A stretch of DNA of 64,000 bases, taken from Niastella sp. (GTDB taxonomy: Bacteria; Bacteroidota; Bacteroidia; Chitinophagales; Chitinophagaceae). Both the position numbers and the translations under genes were made by a program. This document shows, piece after piece, positions 16,968-25,744 of this stretch. The stretch's first letter is position 1, and each line of letters opens with the position of its first letter. The stretch is taken from assembly GCA_017744515.1 (NCBI GenBank), contig JAGIBF010000005.1, positions 42,640-106,639 on the forward strand, in the 5' to 3' direction. The notes under the pieces were generated by a model. The model saw nothing but the letters and a program-made list of their open reading frames with translations, was not told where the DNA came from and did not search any database.

Positions 16968-16990
16968 CCTTCGACAGGCTCAGACTGACA
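16968..16990 (+). repeat. REP-like element, single copy
   Basis: A copy with core GGCTCAGACTGACA, about 60 bases upstream of the SusC start, in the same direction as all other copies. Confidence 0.8.
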
Positions 16991-17008
16991 ATTGATAATC
17001 TTAGTATG

Positions 17009-17018
17009 TATGTACATA
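17009..17018. promoter_or_regulatory. Candidate GntR operator TATGTACATA
   Basis: A perfect 10-bp palindrome in the divergent susC/gntR region. GntR/UTRA regulators bind AT-rich palindromes with a central dyad, and this site shares the ATGTA/TACAT arms with the one at 17132. Function is inferred from form and place only. Confidence 0.35.
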
Positions 17019-17131
17019 GTTACAATTAAGTATTATGATCACCAAATCTTTATTGAAAGATTATTTTTAAGTTTATTATACAACTGTATATCAATTAATT
17101 ATTAAACAATACATATAACCCAGAAATAACG

Positions 17132-17147
17132 ATATGTATTTACATAT
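17132..17147. promoter_or_regulatory. Candidate GntR operator ATATGTA-TT-TACATAT
   Basis: A perfect 7-bp inverted repeat with a 2-base gap, about 78 bases upstream of the gntR start. It is built from the same ATGTA/TACAT half-sites as 17009-17018. Confidence 0.4.
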
Positions 17148-17225
17148 TAAGTTCGAATTAGCATAAACAGGCTGTACGGATACCAAAGCCGGAATAGGAT
17201 ATTGTACTTATCTTTAATCTTACAA

Positions 17226-17969
17226 ATGAGTTTAATGAAGTATCGCATCAATCATAAAAGCCCTATTCCGCTGCACGTACAGGCCGAAGAATTGCTTAGA
17301 AAAATGATCAGGGACCCTCAGTTTGAGAATGGCAAGCTTTTTCCGAAGGAAGTGGACCTGGCCAAGCAACTGGCCATCTCACGCACCACACTTCGCCAGG
17401 CTATCAATAAGCTGGTGTATGAAGGGTTGCTGGCACGCAAGAAGGGTGTTGGCACTACCGTGGCACAACATACCGTGAGCTCACGTTCCAACAACTGGTT
17501 GAGCTTTTCGCAGGAAATGGCTGCCCGCGGTATCCCCATCAAGAATTTTGAATTGCACATCAGCTGGGTGGAGCCTGAAGAAAAAGTGGCGCAGTTCTTC
17601 GAGATCGGCACTGATAAGAAGATCCTTTGTCTTGAACGTCTGCGGGGCCGTCCTGAAGGTCCCTTCGTATATTTCATCTCTTACTTTCATCCCCGTGTCG
17701 GTCTCACCGGTGATGAAGACTTCAAACGTCCTCTGTATGAGATCCTGGAAAAGGATCATAGTGTGGTAGCTACTTTGTCAAAGGAAGAGATCAGCGCGCG
17801 GGCTTCGGACAAGTTTATTTCCAAAAAGCTGGAGATCGACGCCGGGTCGCCTATCTTATTGCGTAAGCGGTATGTGTTTGATCAGGATGACCGGCCTATA
17901 GAGTATAATATTGGGTATTACAGGGCGGATAGTTTTGTGTATACGACGGAGAGCCGCAGGGATGTGTGA
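17226..17969 (+). CDS. GntR family (HutC/UTRA) transcriptional regulator
   Basis: A 247-residue regulator. The winged helix domain fills about residues 5-75 (NHKSPIPLHVQAEELLRKMI, then FPKEVDLAKQLAISRTTLRQ and LARKKGVGTTVA), and the rest is a UTRA effector domain (about 95-240; KKILCLERLRGRPEGPFV, SPILLRKRYVFDQDDRPIEYNIGYYRADSFVY). UTRA proteins sense small sugars or sugar phosphates. It is divergent from susC and is the only regulator in the locus, so it likely represses or activates the mannoside genes. The ATG at 17226 is preferred over an upstream TTG at 17202. Confidence 0.92.
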   Translation: MSLMKYRINHKSPIPLHVQAEELLRKMIRDPQFENGKLFPKEVDLAKQLAISRTTLRQAINKLVYEGLLARKKGVGTTVAQHTVSSRSNNWLSFSQEMAARGIPIKNFELHISWVEPEEKVAQFFEIGTDKKILCLERLRGRPEGPFVYFISYFHPRVGLTGDEDFKRPLYEILEKDHSVVATLSKEEISARASDKFISKKLEIDAGSPILLRKRYVFDQDDRPIEYNIGYYRADSFVYTTESRRDV

Positions 17970-17970
17970 A

Positions 17971-18006
17971 TGGTTGACAAGTTGAAAGGTTGATGGGTTG
18001 AAAAGG
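17971..18006 (+). repeat. Degenerate GTTGA tandem array
   Basis: Starting right after the gntR stop, GTTGA recurs four times with spacers of 4-5 bases. A longer array of the same kind is at 56052-56140. Confidence 0.6.
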
Positions 18007-18142
18007 AAAGCCTTTTGCGTCGATCAAAGCCGGAGGCTTTGAAATAGGCGTCACCAGCCAGAGGCTGGCGAATGAGGATGCAAGCGGCTTTGATATGGGC
18101 TGCTGCTTTGAAAAGCAGCATAACAAATACATACATGTATTT
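18001..18142. other. Cluster of short palindromes before the mscS-like gene
   Basis: Five hairpins in 140 bases: AAAAGG/CCTTTT (18001-18016), CAAAGCC/GGCTTTG (18025-18041), CCAGCC/GGCTGG (18054-18068), TGCTGCTTT/AAAGCAGCA (18101-18120, 9-bp arms) and AAATACAT/ATGTATTT (18125-18142). None has a T-tract. The last has TACAT/ATGTA halves like the sites upstream of gntR. Confidence 0.5.
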
Positions 18143-18180
18143 GGATAAAATACATTACCTTATGAAGGAATTTCCTGCTT

Positions 18181-20565
18181 ATGAAGTTCCTTTCTTCTTT
18201 GGTTTGCACGCTTGTGCTACTGGCCAATGTACTGGTGTGCCTGGGACAGGCTGCCGACTCTACACGGCGACAGGATACGATGGCTGCTGTGACTGCACCT
18301 CAGTATATGGGTGATTCTGCTGTGTTTGCATCTTTCGATCAATTGGAGGCAATTCATAAGGAGCTGGTGTTGTGGGATATTGCTTTGCGCAGGGGTATCG
18401 ATACGTTGCAGGTGATCGCCGATATGGGGCCTATCCAACATCAGCTGTATGAACTGCAACAGCTCGCCAATCTCCCCCGGCATAATAATAACCTGCGTTA
18501 TCTTACCGGCAGCAAGATCATTGCCGATCAGTTGTTCAACAGGGTCAACTTTTATGAGGATCATATTACCGGGTATTTCAAAAGGCTGCATCACCTCGAA
18601 GCGGCTTTTGAGCGATTGCGTTTTGATTCCTTGTCGCGGCAACAATACCGGCAACCTGATATGCAACGTCTGTATATGCAAGGGCTGGCGCTGCTCTCCA
18701 CCCGGTGGGAGCAGGTGAAAGGGCATCATGCAATGCTCATCTCCCGGCTGGGCGTTCTCCAGGGAAGGCTGGCAACACTGCACATGAGTATTACCGACCT
18801 ACAGGAGACTTTACGTTTTGAACTGCAACGTTTCAACACGCATCTTTTCAGGGACAGGCATCCGTTGCTGGGGTCGACCATGAATGATCCTTACTATACA
18901 CCCGCCAAAGAAGAGCTTACAGATACCATCCGCTTTTCTGTCAACCTGCTGCAGGTGTATATCGGTAGTTTGTCCGGGCTTTTTATATTGAATCTTATCC
19001 TGGCGGTGTTATTGGTCTTATGGATCTATTACAATCATGCTTTCATGATGCGGAAGAGTATTTATGCTGCCGACATCAAGGAGCATGCGCCACGCGTGTC
19101 GCGGCATCCATTGGCGGCGGCTTTTACCATGTTGTTCTGCTTCTCTCCTTTCCTGTACAAGTACATGCCGTTCATTCTTTCCGCCTTGTTCATTCTCTGC
19201 TTGCTCATCAGCCTCACCTTCCAGCTATGGGAGACTCTTGAGTGGAAGCTTCGCTGGCGTTGGATCGGGCTTATCTTCCTGTTCATCCGGTTTGACCTGA
19301 TGAACCTGTTTATCGATATTTCTTACTTTGAGAGGTGGCTGTTGATCGGTTTAAATATCGGATGTATCTATATCCTGATCACCTCCTATTTTATCATTAC
19401 CAAACGGGTCAAGACTTATAAGGGATTGTTGCTGGCCGTGATCGTTGTTACTTGTTTGCAGCAGCTATTGTCTGTTATTCTTAACCTGGCTGGTTATTTC
19501 AATGCTGCCCGTATCTTCTCTATCAACAGTGTGTTTACCGTGATCACTGCCATGGCGCTCAAGCTCAGTGTAGATATGCTCATCGAGCTTACTTATATGT
19601 TCTTTATCCGCCTGCAGCATCATAATATCATCGACCGGCAACAATCGTTTACCTCTATCCAACAGGCTACCCGGCGGTTGCTCGTGATCTTTGCTGTAGG
19701 TGTATGGCTGGTAACTTTTACACGCACGGCCAATATGTATGATGTGATCTATGATGCCATTAGTATGTGGCTGACGCAGGACAGGATCATCGGCAATGCT
19801 ACTTTTACGTTTGGTGGCGTGCTCGTGTTCCTCCTCATATTTGGTTTGGCTGTATTGGTAAGCAAGGCCATCGGTGTGATCATCGACCTGCTGGCCATGA
19901 ACAGGAATACGTTGTTTGATCTTACCGGCTTGAAGAATGCCAAGTTGTTGTTCCGGTTGCTGATCCTGGCCACCGGTATCGTTATTGCGTTCGTGGCTTC
20001 GGGCATGCCCATGGACCGGTTCACCATCATCCTGGGTGCTTTGTCTGTAGGTATTGGGTTTGGGTTACAGCATCTCGTGAACAACATCGTGTCGGGCATC
20101 ATTATAGCGATGGAGAAACCCATTCGTGTAGGTGATGTGATCGAGATGACGCCTAATACCGGTGTGGTAACGGAAATAGGGTTACGTTCCAGTACGCTTA
20201 AAACAAAAGATGGTTCTGATGTTATCATTCCCAATGGCGACCTGCTGGCCGGCAAACTCATCAACTGGACTTTATCGGGACGGCAGCGGCGGTTGTCTGT
20301 CAGCTTTTATGTTGAAACGAGTAATGATCTCGATTCGCTCCGTCAGAAGATACACGCGCTGATCGCAGAGAATAAGGACATACTGGCTGTGCCCGTGCCG
20401 CAGGTCGTGTTCCAGGAGCTGTCACTGTACGGGTTGCGTGTGGAGGTGTTGTTCTGGGTGAAAGACCTTTCGCTGAGCAAGGATACGCAAAGCCAGTTGC
20501 TGGAGGACATTGTGCGGATGTTCAATACGAATGGCATTAAGATCGTGCACCTTTCTGAACCATGA
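18181..20565 (+). CDS. MscS family mechanosensitive channel with long N-terminal periplasmic domain
   Basis: A 794-residue inner-membrane channel. It starts with a signal peptide (ending VCLGQA), then a mostly helical domain of about 250 residues, some ten membrane helices (about 270-610), and the MscS core from about residue 615: LSVGIGFGLQHLVNNIVSG (pore helix TM3), EKPIRVGDVIEM, GLRSSTLKTKDGSDVIIPNG and the beta domain. It would open on membrane tension and release solutes. The size and domain order fit the large MscK/YbdG-like group of Bacteroidota. No operon partner is seen. Confidence 0.94.
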   Translation: MKFLSSLVCTLVLLANVLVCLGQAADSTRRQDTMAAVTAPQYMGDSAVFASFDQLEAIHKELVLWDIALRRGIDTLQVIADMGPIQHQLYELQQLANLPRHNNNLRYLTGSKIIADQLFNRVNFYEDHITGYFKRLHHLEAAFERLRFDSLSRQQYRQPDMQRLYMQGLALLSTRWEQVKGHHAMLISRLGVLQGRLATLHMSITDLQETLRFELQRFNTHLFRDRHPLLGSTMNDPYYTPAKEELTDTIRFSVNLLQVYIGSLSGLFILNLILAVLLVLWIYYNHAFMMRKSIYAADIKEHAPRVSRHPLAAAFTMLFCFSPFLYKYMPFILSALFILCLLISLTFQLWETLEWKLRWRWIGLIFLFIRFDLMNLFIDISYFERWLLIGLNIGCIYILITSYFIITKRVKTYKGLLLAVIVVTCLQQLLSVILNLAGYFNAARIFSINSVFTVITAMALKLSVDMLIELTYMFFIRLQHHNIIDRQQSFTSIQQATRRLLVIFAVGVWLVTFTRTANMYDVIYDAISMWLTQDRIIGNATFTFGGVLVFLLIFGLAVLVSKAIGVIIDLLAMNRNTLFDLTGLKNAKLLFRLLILATGIVIAFVASGMPMDRFTIILGALSVGIGFGLQHLVNNIVSGIIIAMEKPIRVGDVIEMTPNTGVVTEIGLRSSTLKTKDGSDVIIPNGDLLAGKLINWTLSGRQRRLSVSFYVETSNDLDSLRQKIHALIAENKDILAVPVPQVVFQELSLYGLRVEVLFWVKDLSLSKDTQSQLLEDIVRMFNTNGIKIVHLSEP

Positions 20566-20672
20566 TTTATTGGATTTTAAGGATTGGGAGGATATCCGTT
20601 TGCTTCGTAGGGGCGCCAGCAGCCCTGCTGTTTTTGGTGAAAACTGCACTTTTTACCGTACTACGCTATTTT

Positions 20673-20727
20673 CATACTCTAAGTATAGCTTTGGTATAGC
20701 TTTGCTATACTCCTGCTATACTCTATC
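20673..20727 (+). repeat. 11-nt tandem array, five units
   Basis: Five units start at 20673, 20684, 20695, 20706 and 20717, each opening with TATA or CATA (TATAGCTTTGG, TATAGCTTTGC, TATACTCCTGC and variants). Two units contain TAGCTTTG, a perfect -7 promoter box (20686-20693 and 20697-20704). The period is about one helical turn. Confidence 0.6.
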
Positions 20728-20927
20728 CTACCTTTATCTTCACCGCGTCTATTTGTCAAACACTCCTTTCTGTCACTGCTGCTGTCCATTTGTCATTTAT
20801 AACGTAGTGCAACAAATGTAGTGCTAAAGAAGAGCGGATACAAGTGCTGATGGCGTAAAGCGCTCAAGATGGCTTGATATGGCTAATTCCGGCAACTTTG
20901 GCGCAATGACGTTACGAAGGACGTGCA

Positions 20928-20946
20928 TCCCGCATAGCGGGACAAG
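20928..20946 (+). repeat. CCCGC-GCGGG hairpin motif, copy 1
   Basis: TCCCGCATAGCGGGACAAG; a near-identical copy is at 40372-40390, also in non-coding DNA and in the same direction. Confidence 0.5.
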
Positions 20947-21077
20947 CTCTATGCGCACAAAACCTTTTAATACGTTTTCTACAAAGCTGTAGTCCCTAAA
21001 GGGGCTTAAAGGAATTAGTTTTCAATTGGGCCAGAAGCCCAGGAATAATACAGCGAGGCTGCCTCGCAGAGCTGCGC

Positions 21078-23876
21078 TTACCGGAAGTCGAACCACAGGG
21101 TGCCGGTGTAGGGGGCGTTGAGCTGGACGTTCTTCTGACTTTGCGGACCCATGGCAGAAGCTGGCTGGAACTTGGTGCCGATGGGTTGTATGGCATTCAG
21201 GAATCCAATGTTGCCTGCCGGATAGTTGACGGTTGTATTGCTGTTGTAAGCTCCTTTGGGGCTTTCGGGTTTCAACATCTGGAAGAATAGTTTTTTGTCT
21301 TCTGTATATACCGTAAATGGAAATTCATTGGTTTGAACAGTAACCCAGGCTACTTCTGCATGGTTGCCTTTAAACTCCGGATACTGCCAGCCACGCTCAC
21401 CTGTAATGGTATTGTTGTATGCTTTTTCCCATACTCCATATTGTTGTCCTTTGAGCCTGTTCTTCCATACATGGTATGGCCCGCGGCCCAGCCACTTCAT
21501 ACCTTTTACTTTTTCTTCGGGATAATTGAAGGTGATGCCCATGTAGTCGGCCTCACCACGCTGTGAATACGTATAGGTTAGTTTTACGAACTGACCGCGT
21601 TGAATTGTCCATGTAACATTCAACCAGTTGTTATTGCCTTTATAGGTGACTTCTACTGTGTGCACCTCATTTTCTTCTTTGTGGATAAAGGATGTTTTTT
21701 GTTGCTCAAAGCCGGCTAATACCGGCCCATTGGATAAAGACAACTGCCGGCCATTGCGCACGACCTTAGCCAGCATGCCTGTGGTGGTGTCGAAATGCAG
21801 GGCTGTTTTATCCTGTTGTATGATCAATATATTCTGTTCCTGTTTAGCTTTGATGGCGGGTTCATCGTCTTCAAACGGTATCCCTTTGCCTTTATCGTGT
21901 TTGGTGTCTAATGGAAAACTCCAGGTGGCTATTTCTTTATTATGCGGATCTTTTGCTGTGATGTACAGTATGTCGGAAGATAACCAGGTGGGTGAAATTT
22001 GCAAATCCAGTATTCCCTTTTCTCCTGGCTTCACTGATATAGGCGCCAATTGACCGGAATCGATGCTTATCATATTGGCATTGGAAAATCCTAAATCCCT
22101 GACCTGCATCAGCTTGTATTGAAAGGTGCATTGATCAAGGTTGGTGAAGAGGAATCTATTCTCAACAGGCAGTTGGATCTTATTGGCGAGCTTTATGGAC
22201 TTTGTTTCGATGTATACCGGCGACCATATTTCTTTGATGGTATAGTAGCTGCCCTCCTTCTGATGATACGGACCTACGATGCCATCCGGTGCGTTGTTGG
22301 TCCAGGTGTCGATGCTGTCGTTCTTATCACCACGTACTACTCCCTCATCGGCATATACCCACAGGAAGCCTCCGGCAAAGATTGGATATTTCAGGATGAT
22401 GTTCCAGAAATCATCGAGACCTGCTCCGTGCCCGCCATCGTATAGACCATGCATAAACTCCGTGGGGAACAGCACCTCTTTCTGATAGAGGGAAGCATTG
22501 ACCATGTAGTTGTAGTCGGGATAGTGTTTGGTATCGGTGCCATTGAATTTTTCCCAGGGGTGTATGACATGTCTTTTTTGGGGATCGTAGAAATGATAGT
22601 TCTGATCGACTGTTCGATTAAAGCCTCCTTCGTTTCCGTTGGCCCAGAGTACTATGGCAGGATGGTGCTGATCTCTCGGCACCAATTCACTAACTAAACG
22701 GGCAGCAGTGGTATCGTCGTACATTTTTTGCCAGCCTGTGAGCTCGTCGATGACCATGAGGCCCATCGAGTCGCATGCATCAAGGAAGTGCTGATCGGGC
22801 GGATAGTGAGACATGCGCACAGCATTCATGTTCATGTCTTTCATGAGGGTCACATCTTCGATGCTGAGGGCTTTGCTGAGGGTGCGCCCGCTTTCGGGCC
22901 AGAAGCTATGTCTGTTGACACCTTTGAAGATTACTTTTTTGTCGTTGAGGTAGAAGCCATCGCCACGGCGCAGCTCAACTGTACGAAATCCGAATTTCTT
23001 TTCGATGGTATGTATTACTCTGCCTTGATTGCTTTGTAATGATACAGTGATCTTATAGAGGTTGGGGAATTCAGGGCTCCACAACTCAGGTTTGTCAAAC
23101 CGGACTTTGAGAAATGTTCTTTCATTTATGCCATCCAGGTGTTCGCCGAATATCACCAATTGCTGGTCATTATCAACATTGCTGATTGTAGCTTTTATGT
23201 ATCCGCCGGTAAGGTTTTGTGTGAATACCTCCATACCAAAATTTCCATCGGCCTTCGCATCTATTGTTACTCTTTCAATATGGGCAATGGGTGTCATCTC
23301 AAGATATACCGGGCGGAAGATGCCACCGAATATCCAGAAGTCGGCAACGCGCTCAGCCTGGTTGACCGAATAGTTGGCAGATTTCTTACTTACTTTTACT
23401 TCGAGGAGGTTGGATGTTCCGTATTTCAACAGATCGCTGATGTCATAGCTAAAGCGGTAAAAGGCTCCCTGGTGTATGTTGCCCGCCTGTTTGCCATTGA
23501 TCTTTACTTCGGTGTCGGTCATGCTTCCTTCGAAGACAATCTTCACTTTTTGTCCTTTCCACTGTTTGTCTACTTTAAAGCGGTACTTATAGAGTCCTTC
23601 TTCATCTCCTTGCTCCGCCAGTTTTACATGTCCATAATCGTAGCGGCCAAAGCCTTGCAACTCCCAGCAGGATGGCACTGGTATGGTGGTCCATTTACCA
23701 CTGTTCCTTCCTTTGGTGCAAAAGAAATCCCAGGCTACCGTGTGGTCTTTATCGGTACCGGACAAATACTGAACAACTGTTTGTTGGGCTATTGTGTGAA
23801 ACCCCGTTGCACAAATCAGGAATATGAGGACTATCGTATAGCGAAAAAAGCGAGTACCGGAAAAAGGATGAGGCAT
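21078..23876 (-). CDS. GH2 family glycoside hydrolase (beta-galactosidase-like)
   Basis: A 932-residue secreted enzyme, signal peptide ending GFHTIAQQ. It has a GH2 sugar-binding jelly roll (about 50-195; PVPSCWELQGFGRYDYG), an immunoglobulin-like domain (about 200-300) and the TIM barrel with the acid/base Glu416 in WANGNEGG and a likely nucleophile Glu473 in FPTEFMHG. The C-terminal part (about 640-932) resembles the beta-galactosidase small domain, with GRGPYHVWKNRLKGQQYGVW. The substrate is probably a beta-galactoside, but the GH2 family is broad. It is isolated from the mannoside locus and reads towards the MscS gene. Its promoter region has palindromes at 23895 and 23912. Confidence 0.9.
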   Translation of the reverse strand: MPHPFSGTRFFRYTIVLIFLICATGFHTIAQQTVVQYLSGTDKDHTVAWDFFCTKGRNSGKWTTIPVPSCWELQGFGRYDYGHVKLAEQGDEEGLYKYRFKVDKQWKGQKVKIVFEGSMTDTEVKINGKQAGNIHQGAFYRFSYDISDLLKYGTSNLLEVKVSKKSANYSVNQAERVADFWIFGGIFRPVYLEMTPIAHIERVTIDAKADGNFGMEVFTQNLTGGYIKATISNVDNDQQLVIFGEHLDGINERTFLKVRFDKPELWSPEFPNLYKITVSLQSNQGRVIHTIEKKFGFRTVELRRGDGFYLNDKKVIFKGVNRHSFWPESGRTLSKALSIEDVTLMKDMNMNAVRMSHYPPDQHFLDACDSMGLMVIDELTGWQKMYDDTTAARLVSELVPRDQHHPAIVLWANGNEGGFNRTVDQNYHFYDPQKRHVIHPWEKFNGTDTKHYPDYNYMVNASLYQKEVLFPTEFMHGLYDGGHGAGLDDFWNIILKYPIFAGGFLWVYADEGVVRGDKNDSIDTWTNNAPDGIVGPYHQKEGSYYTIKEIWSPVYIETKSIKLANKIQLPVENRFLFTNLDQCTFQYKLMQVRDLGFSNANMISIDSGQLAPISVKPGEKGILDLQISPTWLSSDILYITAKDPHNKEIATWSFPLDTKHDKGKGIPFEDDEPAIKAKQEQNILIIQQDKTALHFDTTTGMLAKVVRNGRQLSLSNGPVLAGFEQQKTSFIHKEENEVHTVEVTYKGNNNWLNVTWTIQRGQFVKLTYTYSQRGEADYMGITFNYPEEKVKGMKWLGRGPYHVWKNRLKGQQYGVWEKAYNNTITGERGWQYPEFKGNHAEVAWVTVQTNEFPFTVYTEDKKLFFQMLKPESPKGAYNSNTTVNYPAGNIGFLNAIQPIGTKFQPASAMGPQSQKNVQLNAPYTGTLWFDFR

Positions 23877-23894
23877 CTGCGTGTTATTGTAAGG

Positions 23895-23919
23895 GTAATA
23901 TATTACAATCGTGTATACA
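23895..23919. promoter_or_regulatory. Palindromes upstream of the GH2 gene
   Basis: GTAATATATTAC (23895-23906, perfect 12 bp) and TGTATACA (23912-23919, perfect 8 bp) sit 20-45 bases upstream of the GH2 start, a usual place for an operator. No regulator gene is adjacent. Confidence 0.35.
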
Positions 23920-24000
23920 ATAATAATGAAAAAAGGCTACCTTAACGCGCTGTTAACGCTCATTCTATGTAATAAGCTATGATTTTTTGGCTTTGGTCGA

Positions 24001-24008
24001 TATATTTG
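24001..24008 (+). promoter_or_regulatory. -7 box of the metal efflux operon
   Basis: TATATTTG, a perfect TAnnTTTG match. It lies downstream of the ATG at 23979, so that ATG would not be transcribed from here; this decides the start of the first gene in favour of a GTG at 24015 or 24027. Confidence 0.5.
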
Positions 24009-24026
24009 CAAATTGTGTATAAACCC

Positions 24027-24419
24027 GTGACAAGGTTCCTCCTCATATTAGTTGCTTTTTCCGTGTTGAACCAAAGTATCGACCTGGATTATATCACGTC
24101 GGCTTTTGCCTCCCGGCAGTCGGCGAATATGCGTGGCTACGATGATATCGACTCGATCACGGAGTTTGTGATCGAGCAGATCATGGATGATGAGGATTAT
24201 ATTCCCGAGCAACAGAATGAAGATGATGGCATGCCGAAGAACAAAGGCGTTGAAAAGTTCTCCTGGAACCCGCTCTGCTGTCAGTTTTTCCAGAAAGTAA
24301 TTGTAACACCCACCAACAGAACCGATAAAGCTTCTCAAACGGCCAACCAGCAGGATTACCCAACCTGTAAGGGGTACTTTCACATTGTTTCCCCTCCCCC
24401 GGATTGCAGGCTCGTTTAA
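24027..24419 (+). CDS. Small secreted protein leading a CzcCBA-type operon, function unknown
   Basis: About 130 residues from the GTG at 24027 (146 if an ATG at 23979 is used). It opens with a hydrophobic signal-like helix TRFLLILVAFSVLNQ, then SIDLDYI, an acidic stretch (EQIMDDEDYIPEQQNEDDG) and a tail with four cysteines (NPLCCQ, YPTCKG, PPDCRL). I recognise the type only as a small protein often placed just upstream of metal RND genes in Bacteroidota; no activity is known to me. The acidic and Cys-rich parts could hold metal ions in the periplasm (inference). It ends 40 bases before the TolC-type gene. Confidence 0.6.
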   Translation: MTRFLLILVAFSVLNQSIDLDYITSAFASRQSANMRGYDDIDSITEFVIEQIMDDEDYIPEQQNEDDGMPKNKGVEKFSWNPLCCQFFQKVIVTPTNRTDKASQTANQQDYPTCKGYFHIVSPPPDCRLV

Positions 24420-24459
24420 GCTGACCTTCCTTTATCATTTTTCTTAAACCAATGTATGT

Positions 24460-25734
24460 ATGAACAGAAAGTGCTTTCTGTTCAGGCGGTGCATGGTTGT
24501 ATGTTTTGTATTGCTGGCGGGCTTTGCAGCCAACGCTCAGGATACATTGCGTATTTCCCTGCAATCGGCTGAACAACAATTTTTACAGAACAACTTATCT
24601 CTGCTGGCGGCCAAATATGATATTTCCATTGCGCAGGCGCAAATCATCCAGGCCCGATTGTACAATAATCCCAACCTATCGGTAAATGGTAATTTATATA
24701 ATCCCGACCGACGTAAGTTTTTTGATATCAGCAACAAAACCGGCCAATACGATATTCAAATCCAGCAATTGATCACGCTGGCAGGCAAACGCAACAAGCA
24801 GATCAGCCTGGCTTCTACGAATGCAAGGATAGCCGAGTATAATTTTTATGATATGCTGCGTACGCTGCGTTTTTCGCTACGCAGTAATTTTTTCAGTATG
24901 CTGCACCTGCAGCAATCGAAGGATGCTTACCAGGTGCAGATTAATAGTCTGCAACAGCTGGCTTCTGCCTATAATGACTTACAGGCTAAAGGGGTGGTGA
25001 CACTCAAGGATGCGGTCCGCATCAAATCGTTGTTATACACATTGCAAGCTGAGCAAACCAGCCTGCAGAATCAGCTGAACGATCTTGAAGCTGAATTGCA
25101 GTTGTTGCTGGGCGACAACAAGCATTATTTTATCCCGGAGGATGGTGTCACCGGTCCGGATATGCCTACGCAATATCCGCTGCAATCGCTGGTGGACAGT
25201 GCTTATAATAACCGCTACGACCTGAAGGCTGCCGATGCCAATATGGTGTATAGTGAACAGAATTATCAATTGCAAAGGGCTTTGCGCACGCCCGATCTTA
25301 CGCTGGGCGCCGAGTTTGACAAGCGGGGAAGTTTTGTCAATAATGCTTCTTTCCTGACTGCCGCCATCGATCTTCCTTTTTTCAACCGCAACCAGGGTAA
25401 TATCAAAGCAGCTAAAACGCAGATCGATCAAAGCAAAGTATTGTATCAGCATCAGCAACTGACGGTAGAGAACGATGTTCAGAAGGCTTATATCAAAGCT
25501 ATGAACACCGGCAAGATGCTTCAATCGTTCGATCCTTCTTTCAAACTGCAGTTCGACAAGTTGCTCCAAGGTATTACGGAAAACTTCCAGAAGAAGAATA
25601 TCAGTTTATTAGAGTTTACCGACTTCTATGAGTCCTGGCGCGACAATGTGTTGCAATGGAACCAGCTAAGGAATGAAAAAGACCAGGCTATGGAAGCATT
25701 GAATTTCGCTATTGGCAAAACCCTTTTCAATTAA
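24460..25734 (+). CDS. TolC family outer membrane factor of metal efflux (CzcC/CusC-like)
   Basis: A 424-residue protein with signal peptide (ending FAANAQ). The two long coiled repeats of the TolC family are seen: about 35-220 and 235-415, each with heptad-rich helices (AEQQFLQNNLSLLAAKYD, LVDSAYNNRYDLKAADANM) and beta-strand inserts (NPNLSVNGNLYN, TPDLTLGAEFDKRG). It forms the outer-membrane exit duct for the pump encoded by the next two genes. Only 10 bases part it from the adaptor start, a clear operon. Confidence 0.93.
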   Translation: MNRKCFLFRRCMVVCFVLLAGFAANAQDTLRISLQSAEQQFLQNNLSLLAAKYDISIAQAQIIQARLYNNPNLSVNGNLYNPDRRKFFDISNKTGQYDIQIQQLITLAGKRNKQISLASTNARIAEYNFYDMLRTLRFSLRSNFFSMLHLQQSKDAYQVQINSLQQLASAYNDLQAKGVVTLKDAVRIKSLLYTLQAEQTSLQNQLNDLEAELQLLLGDNKHYFIPEDGVTGPDMPTQYPLQSLVDSAYNNRYDLKAADANMVYSEQNYQLQRALRTPDLTLGAEFDKRGSFVNNASFLTAAIDLPFFNRNQGNIKAAKTQIDQSKVLYQHQQLTVENDVQKAYIKAMNTGKMLQSFDPSFKLQFDKLLQGITENFQKKNISLLEFTDFYESWRDNVLQWNQLRNEKDQAMEALNFAIGKTLFN

Positions 25735-25744
25735 ACGACCTAAA

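Larger units (their letters stand above)
16909..17225. other. Divergent susC/gntR control region
   Basis: This 317-base AT-rich stretch has no gene. It holds one REP-like copy near the susC start and two perfect palindromes that may be regulator sites. No full -7/-33 pair for susC was found. Confidence 0.6.
20566..21077. other. 512-base non-coding stretch
   Basis: No gene is seen. It contains an 11-nt tandem array at 20673-20727, two ATTTGTCA repeats and two GTAGTGC repeats (about 20745-20825), a CCCGC/GCGGG hairpin at 20928-20946, GGGC/GCCC at 21028-21040 and a GCGAGGC/GCCTCGC hairpin at 21053-21067 just past the GH2 stop. The second half resembles the palindrome-rich stretch at 40343-40513. 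Confidence 0.7.
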
